NCBI GenBank assembly: GCA_050084515.1
Contig: CM114273.1
Location: 33,976,001-34,040,000 of the forward strand
DNA length: 64,000 nucleotides
From: Blasia pusilla
Lineage: Eukaryota; Marchantiophyta; Marchantiopsida; Blasiales
Reading direction: 5' to 3'
The notes below the pieces were generated by a model, which ran no database searches, was not told where the DNA came from, and worked only from the letters and a program-made list of their open reading frames with translations. The position numbers and the translations under genes were made by a program. Below, in pieces: positions 57,213 to 64,000 of this stretch. The number at the start of each line of letters is the position of its first letter. Within the stretch, counting starts at the first letter, position 1.

Positions 57213-60000
57213 TTATTTATTTAAATATGCATCGTCTTTAATTGATTTGGGGATGAAATTTACCTTTTCTACTCTAGATAATACTGTGTATAATTGATCA
57301 CGAGAGAATCCACAAATAAGAAAATAAATGCAAACCTTTTGTGGAGCTTGATCTTGAAACTTATTAATAATCATAATAAAAGTTGCAAGAAGAAAGAATT
57401 GAAACTTACATAAATCAAAAGGAAAAAAATGAGTTAAATGCAATGAATAGGATGACTTTAACATCTACCAAATATTGCACAAATCCACGAATCACGATCT
57501 AGTCTTATTTTCTTGTCCATATGACTTAATCCTGTTTCATAAGAGCATAATTGATGAATCGATCTTCAAACACACAGCATGTGGAGATAGTTCAAGAGGC
57601 AAGTGCATATATATATGATTCATCCCTCATTTAGAATGGAGTCAAGGTTGAGGTAAATATGCCCATGTATACAATCTATTATGCATAAGTGAGAATAGGT
57701 ACTTTTATTTAGATTCATCAATGAAATTGGAAATTATAAAGAAAAAATGCAAAATGAGTTTGACCTCTTTAGGAAATGGATGCAGGATGTAGACGTTTCT
57801 ATTATCAACATCTCTATTTCTATCATGCACCTACTACCTTGAACGCCGATTTTATATGTCACGAATGCTTATGTTTAGTAGGTCACATTCTCCATATTAG
57901 TCTACATCCAAACACACTCACATTAGCCATGGTTTAGATCAAGTAGCCTTATTTCTCTCAAGTCTTGATCTAAGACCATCCTTCAAGTGATCGAGACATG
58001 GTTAGATACCAACCTAAACCTTCATTCCCCAACACACGTAAGTTCTTCAAGACTTGGGACAAACTTCCTTTATAGTTTAGGAACCTAAAACAGTGCTAGC
58101 GTACTTGGCGGGCCCAATTTCCCAATGGACCTCGAACGAGTCCCAAACCCAAAATATAATCAACATATGAGTTACAGGTCAAGATCCAAGTTTGATGTGC
58201 ATAACTAACCTATTTGGACTTAGCTTGGTGTCCAAACCCCGAAACCAATCTCTAACTCTATCCCGTACTCTTGCTTCATCCCTATGGTTCCTAAGGTGGG
58301 GTTCAGATTCTAACCACCCTTGGAGATCCTCCCCCTTATATATAGTTCTAGAGATCCCAATCCCCTCCCTACCTTTAAGAAAGTCCTATTGGGTTGCTCC
58401 TTGTGGCCCTCAACCCAATTATCATTCAGATAGTTTGGGGATGGTTTCTAGACCTCTACTAATGAGTTTTTCTAGATTTTTAGTGTGTTGGAATCTTCTT
58501 CTTACAAGTTTTCTAACGCCACCATATTCATCCCCACACATACATTGGGAGTAGGCATTATAAAATTGAACATGGAGAACCCCCAAACGCTCAATCAAGC
58601 TCCAAGCTAGGTTGCAATCCCTTTGGCGCCCAACTCTTATGGGGCTTGAATTCCTCTCAAGTCTCGCTTGATGTTTGGTCTTGTTTTGGTAGGTCATTAC
58701 CTACCTCCTTTGAGATATCCATCAAGGCTTGCATATTAATGCTTCTGCAACTCATGTCTCTCTTGTAAGACTCCAACGCACTTCCATCCTAATATGAGCC
58801 CACTAGAATTGTGATGGTCCATGTACGTTCAAGCTTGTATCAAGATATAATATTGTCTCATTAATGATCTCCATATCTTTTGAAAATTAAATGATTTTAT
58901 ATTAGATCCCTTATATATGTATTTATATAAGTGTTTGATAGGAGAAAAAATACTTGTGATCTCCAAATTAATGTGCCAATCAAAGAGGGGGCATAACATA
59001 GGGTCATAAGGCACCACCTAGCGATTATGCAATTGATGCTCACAATTCATTATCATTATCCATTCTAAAAAATAAGAAATAACAATTCATCAATATGTAA
59101 TCTCATATCTTATGAAACAAATGAAGGTTAGTCATGCATAAAAGATTTAGTATCTATGATAGATAAGATAATCATCTTCTCTCTCTCTAGTATTGGTTGC
59201 AAAAGGCTTCGGATAGCCTTTATACAATATTTTATTTCCTTATCCACACATGTTGCATCTGGATTTAATAATCCATTTGGACCATATTATCATGAACCAT
59301 GCAATTAGCTTTAATAACATGCAGCGTTGGATGGGTAGTGCGATTAGGTTTTTTTTCATGTTATATGGTCATAATTAGAAGTGATATGTGGTTTATTCTG
59401 ATGCCCTATAATAATAAGTGTACACATGTGATGGATCCTTCTTTTGAAATTCTACCACATTGATGTATTCTACAACTCGGCCCAATACGTGTATGTTAAT
59501 GATAAGTCGTAACAACTCCTTTTTTTTCTTCTAAAAATCTTGTACCACGAAATTTGGTTAATCAACAGTTGATTGACCAAGTAAAACTGTTGATGTATTC
59601 TCCTTCCACTTAGGATTGCACCTCATGGTCGAAAAGTAATCAGACTTTCCCAAATATCTCATAATATCCATTCCATCTTGATATAATGATGCATATGATG
59701 TGGACCTCTGGTAAAAGAAGAGGTTATACAATACATCTCCCAAACTTTATGCTATCCACATCATGTTGATACAGGGCATCTTTGACACCTTGACATAATT
59801 CAACACGGAACTCCTCTTGATTTAAGCGCACCCATGATAATCTTTGCACCTTTATGGTTGCATAGATGTCAACCATATATTCTTGAGTAAGTTAACCAAA
59901 TCAAAGTATTATATTTTCATCTTCATCTCCAAAGCCGTATTGAAGTTGAAAACATCCAAATTGCAAGGTTGTAACATTTTTTTTCCTTTTCCCTCAATAA
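57213..60000 (-). mobile_element. Helitron 3 remnant
   Basis: This is a third Helitron relative on the minus strand. The Rep-domain segment lies at 59558-59870: QGVKDALYQ, then KSDYFSTMRCNPKWKE, read with frame breaks. The middle segment is at 58829-59017 (VPYDPMLCPLFDWHINLEI and KHLYKYIYKGSN). The helicase C-terminus is at about 57213-57400 (DQLYTVLSRVEKVNF, preceded by IINKFQDQAPQKVCIYF). The order matches Helitron 1, but the helicase core between 57480 and 58800 is missing or unrecognisable. It is dead. Confidence 0.75.
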
Positions 60001-60260
60001 GAGTCTGGCCTCCTCTACTTTCCACGTTATACAAATCCACTCTACATAGATGTGGATCTTCTTTAATACCAATCTACATGCTATCTCTTCTCTAAAGGAA
60101 TCTACCTCGTGTCTCTCTATGGATGCTCTAAAAAATGTAAGATCATCGATTGAATAAGATGAGTACAAAAATGTTCCTCCATTTGAGCTTCGAGCCAATT
60201 TGGCCTTCTTCGTGTTATGACTCCCCATCCCTTCATGCCTCGCGTTTGAAATTTTAATCA

Positions 60261-60539
60261 TTAGTTATTTATTATTTACACACCACCTTGCCTTACCATT
60301 ATGGATCCTCTTCAAGATCTGCCCTTGTTTAGAAGTGCTTCTTGTTAAGTATTTCATTGTCCTTATGACTTCTTTAGCAACTTCCAACTTAAAATCTCTC
60401 ATGCTCTGCAATCAAAATTCTTTCCAAAAATTTCCAAAAAAAAAACCTTCTTTGTACTGAACTTCTTTTACGCCTCCATCAGAGATATCACACTTTCCCT
60501 CATGATATCCATCCAAAAAAAATTTATCTCTCTCTCTCA
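60261..60539. other. Spacer, no gene
   Basis: AT-rich sequence with an A-rich run near 60435-60445. No gene is visible. Confidence 0.4.
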
Positions 60540-60800
60540 AGCGGTAGATGACCAAGAGGTTAGTTGAACAAACATAAGGTCCTCTTCAAGAGGTCTTGGG
60601 TTCAACTCTCCCCTTGGACAGTGGGGGGAGGTCTCAACCCCAGGGTAGTGGCGTCCCCTACCTAGGGCATGGATGGTCCATGTTCGAGAGAGAGAACGCC
60701 TGGTGTGCCTTTCATATGTGTGCCTTGACTATGCTCCCACGTTAAAAATATGGATAAAATTCCAGACCTTCACAAAGAAAAAAAAAAAACAAAACAAAAC
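60540..60800 (+). mobile_element. Probable tRNA-derived SINE
   Basis: The head contains a good RNA polymerase III B-box, GGTTCAACTCT at 60599-60609, and an A-box-like region near 60540-60555 about 50 bases upstream, as in tRNA genes. The rest, with 'ccccagggtagtggcgtccc', has no coding sense. It ends in an A-rich tail at about 60776-60805. It has no tRNA cloverleaf beyond the promoter boxes, so I call it a SINE, not a tRNA. Confidence 0.5.
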
Positions 60801-60920
60801 AAAAACCAAATCTCCTGAGTGAGAACCCTAAATCTAGATGTGAAGGTGCCATGTCGGATGCGATGTCAATTTCACATATGTGGAAGGGCTCCCATAAGCC
60901 AGATCAGCTTCCCGAGGACT

Positions 60921-60925
<5 letters not shown>

Positions 60926-60977
<52 letters not shown>
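60926..60977. repeat. (CT)n microsatellite
   Basis: About 26 uninterrupted CT units follow 'ctaaaaa'. The Ser-Leu and Glu-Arg repeat frames are artefacts. Confidence 0.97.
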
Positions 60978-60980
<3 letters not shown>

Positions 60981-61739
60981 GATGAATCTCAATTTCAAAG
61001 TGGTTTTTCCCCTTAATTTTCTCGTTAAAATCTCCAATTTATTTCACTCCAAAGCGTCTATGTACCTCAAGCTGAACTTTTCTCTTGCTAATGCTTGTAG
61101 TAAGGTTGGAACAAGGCCCAATTATCCCATCAAGTGCATCAATATGAAACTATGCCTTTATATGAGTTGTACTCTCAACCATCATTTGAGCCTAGTTGTG
61201 GGTAGAATCCAATGCGCTTCCATAAATGTCTCTGGCCTAGAATCTACATAACTAACTAGCAATCCCTACATGTGTTAAAGGCCATAAAATAGTTCCTTAT
61301 GAGTTTTGGTTTTAATTTAAATAGATGTGAAGAGTGAAAGAGGGGTAATTTTATCAAATGAGTTGAAGAAGAAAAGGGATAATTTTTCAACAAAAGAAGT
61401 CATTACAAGGATTCCTTTAAGGGGGTGGACTTTCAAAAGGAGAGGGGAAATAGGCTTCATTTTTCAATAGAAGAGGATTTTTTTGGATAATTTTCAGAAA
61501 GGGAGGAGTTTTCTTAGGAGGCTAATTACGGCCTCTTCATGGGAGCTCTTTATTTTCTAAGGTTGATGCACCTATCCAAGTGTCAAGAAGAAAAATCTTG
61601 ATCGTGTGATAGCCATCTAGGCTTGCATTCGGGCATGTAATCTGGCGTTCTTGTTATGTACTTAATGCTATGTTCCATTTCTACCCATTATGTGACCTTG
61701 GATGTGTCTTAGGCTAGGAAAGATATAATCTCCTTTGTG

Positions 61740-62560
61740 TGGAGACTTTTGTACGCACTTATTAACTCTCGTTTTGGCGCTACATTCGATGGAAGATCAA
61801 TTTTCATGTCAAGGAGTCCTTCTACATCGACATCTACAATTTGCAAGTATACTTCTTCTCCTTCCATTTCCATCTCAAATTCAAGGGAACTATCTCGAAT
61901 TCAAGGGAAGTGCCACAAAAAATTTCAACCTGCTGTTCTTGCTCCACTCAGGTATTGGCGATTTTGTGTATATATCGTGCGAAGCCGTCAGTTTCCTATC
62001 TCAGATTCGCGAGTAAGTAGCATTATCCATCCAAACATTTTTTTTACTTCTTCTTCTTTATTGTTCGCAACTTTTTTTGGCCTTACAATGTTTATTTGCT
62101 CATCCTACCTTCGTCTATTTATCCTCGATTTTTTTATGCAATCTCTGCAACGTTTCTCTAACAAGATTAAGATACTATCTTGGTCTTGGCCTGTGCAAGG
62201 TCCTCCTCAAGGTGTTTATATAGGATTTTCTCCTATACCTTCTTATCCTACTTGAATGAACAAGTCATTTTGATTTAGAGTCCTTGCAAGCTCTGATTCT
62301 ATCCACAAAGATTACATAGCTGGACATCAAGGTCTCTATTATATCCAAGATACTTGTCTAGATTGGGGTTCTACACTCCCGCATTTACATCTTCCAATCA
62401 CTTTACCCCGCATAACCATTGCAATTAATTACTCTGGCATTCGTACTGCGCTCTCTTGGACTGTGCGATTACGTTTCGTGCTCGATCAGAATCCTTTGAC
62501 AAAAAGATTAGGATTGAGGGACATGATCACCTTCAACCTCCCCACCTAGTCACATCCAAT
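61740..62560 (+). pseudogene. Decayed coding-like stretch, unknown product
   Basis: The plus frame at 61737-62255 continues past stops at 62253 and 62271 to about 62549. The later part is the best: HKDYIAGHQGLYYIQDTC, then LDWGSTLPHLHLPITLP and RTALSWTVRLRFVLDQNP, which reads like a folded protein. I do not recognise the family. It could be a captured gene or part of an unknown element. Confidence 0.3.
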
Positions 62561-62887
62561 AAATTTTTGATGGGAGAAACATTGATCCGATTCCAAGTTA
62601 CAAGGTGTATATATCTAGAGCTACTTTCCAACCACATTGCTTTGAATCTACTGCCAAAAACTCATGCACCAAACTTCCATATTTTTTGGGGTCCTAGTTA
62701 GGAACACGATTAGGTTCTATCGTAGGGAGCTTCGTGGCTTACAAGTTGGTCTGAGCTCAAACACTCTATTTCGTCTATAGTAGCACTTTATGAGAAAGTC
62801 CCTCTACAACTAATACTCAACTAACCAATCACCTCTTTCAGCCTTCCTAATATTTTCAACTAATTCTAGCATCCAAATACTCACACT

Positions 62888-63694
62888 TGCGATCGTAAAT
62901 GCCAAGTCACTCAACAAGAAAAAGAAAGGCTACTAAACGCCTTAATAGAAGGAATTTAGTCATGGACAAATATTGTTTACTCAAATGTCATTCACAAGCT
63001 CGTAACAAACTTACAGCCAAACATAGATCAGTGTATCAACCAATTAGTTATCATTGGCCTCTTGCAAGCCAAATTCTATTCAGGTGGAAATCGATATGTT
63101 CTCTACTCATTACAAAGATGCAATGTTGCGGCTATTGTGGTCCTGTGTTGTACATATACTATACACCTCATAATAGAATGTGCACTATAGAGTCAGACAA
63201 CTATCCCTCTTATGCACATTGCTATGGATTCCTGTCATCCTACATTATACATGACATTATATGTCCATGGGCAATTCTATATTTGTGATCTATGTACATC
63301 TACCCAACCCAAAATTATGTTGAATGTCTACATGAAACCAACATGTATTAGGGAAGTATTAGCATCTGATCTCCTCCAACTTAAGCTACTATCCATTGTA
63401 TACTCTCGGATTGGAATTCTCCATAAATTCAATGGCTTCCACAAAGGTTTCTTTCGCCCAATATCCCTGATCGACTCTCCTCTTGTTGCTTGGAACATGA
63501 CTCCACCAGCCCATGTCACAATCCACTCCATCCAATCTAGTGTTAGTAATATACTTGCAACTAATTTAAGCATCAACCAACTATACAACGACTACAAGTG
63601 CTTGTTGGAACTACCAAACCCGTCTGTTGGTCTAGTGGTACTTCTAAGCCCCTCTATGTTATCCATACTAAAAACCTCCCTTGAAAAAGGATAG
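62888..63694 (+). pseudogene. Unrecognised open frames at window end
   Basis: Plus frames at 62899-63288 and 63212-63694 have possible Cys/His-rich content (MQCCGYCGPVL) but no family I recognise. They overlap in different frames, and no splice junction joins them convincingly. Confidence 0.25.
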
Positions 63695-64000
63695 GTAATT
63701 CAGAGCATGTCTTTCAATCCGTAACAACATGAGTTAAATATCCTACAAGATATAGCATACTCTCTCCCAGTTCAAAGACGACGTTTTGACATATTTAATA
63801 ATATTAGCATATCCTTTAGTCAAGAGGCATTTTGCAGGGTAAAATTCTTAATTGATTCTTGAGGGAACTCTTTGGAAAATATTAACCATTGAAATAGGTA
63901 TATTCCCCTTTCTATTCCCATTCTTGTGTGGGTATTTCAATGGAGAAGGATCATTTTCAGACTACATGAGACAACGCTCTAGACAATTATTTAGTCTATT

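Noticed and set aside
63626-63645. tRNA-like A-box (TTGGTCTAGTGGTA)
   Set aside because: No B-box or cloverleaf follows within tRNA length. It may be a trace of a SINE but is not enough to call.

Overview
The window is nuclear DNA of a plant (a streptophyte). The evidence is GT-AG introns, one plant-style F-box/Kelch gene, a Copia element with LTRs and target-site duplication, several Helitrons, a Ty3/gypsy element, a LINE and a probable SINE, spread through long AT-rich spacers and microsatellites. Only two host genes look intact in 64 kb, so the genome is probably large and repeat-rich. Three features argue, by inference, for a seed-free plant or streptophyte alga rather than a flowering plant: a gypsy element carrying a C5-cytosine DNA methyltransferase, a LINE that does not look like plant L1, and a host gene built on a Crypton-type (DUF3504/ZMYM2-like) recombinase fold. 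I cannot name the species.

Layout. 1-4.5 kb: an LTR-like repeat, a decayed coding stretch, direct repeats and two strong hairpins. 4.8-10.6 kb (+): a decayed autonomous Helitron (Rep plus PIF1-like helicase). 10.9-16.4 kb (+): a Copia element with both LTRs and a 5-bp target-site duplication, ORFs broken. 16.4-17.5 kb: GA-rich degenerate repeats. 17.6-22.1 kb (+): a nine-exon gene, 603 codons, whose product resembles the DUF3504 domain of animal ZMYM2/QRICH1-type proteins and looks catalytically dead. 22-31.9 kb: mostly gene-free, with a second LTR-like copy, a 173-bp non-autonomous Helitron and one unexplained 179-residue ORF. 31.9-32.1 kb: an uninterrupted 175-bp GA microsatellite. 32.1-42.3 kb: one gypsy element of about 10.2 kb on the minus strand whose central 6.55 kb has been inverted. 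Read in original order it carries 5' LTR, gag, protease, DNA methyltransferase, reverse transcriptase, RNase H, integrase, PHD finger and 3' LTR. 42.3-45.8 kb (-): a LINE abutting the gypsy 5' LTR. 46.3-48.9 kb (+): a second decayed Helitron. 49.7-50.3 kb: LINE tail fragments. 51.8-53.6 kb (-): the intronless F-box/Kelch gene with a long acidic tract. 55-57 kb: AT-rich, empty. 57.2-60 kb (-): a third Helitron remnant. 60.5-61 kb: SINE and CT microsatellite. 61.7-63.7 kb: decayed coding-like sequence that I do not recognise.

The two points of most biological interest are the gypsy element, which would combine a DNA-methylation enzyme and a chromatin-reader-like finger in one polyprotein, and the spliced, apparently functional gene derived from a tyrosine recombinase. 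Every transposon reading frame here is broken by stops or frameshifts, so the mobile elements are fossils. The two host genes are open and intact.
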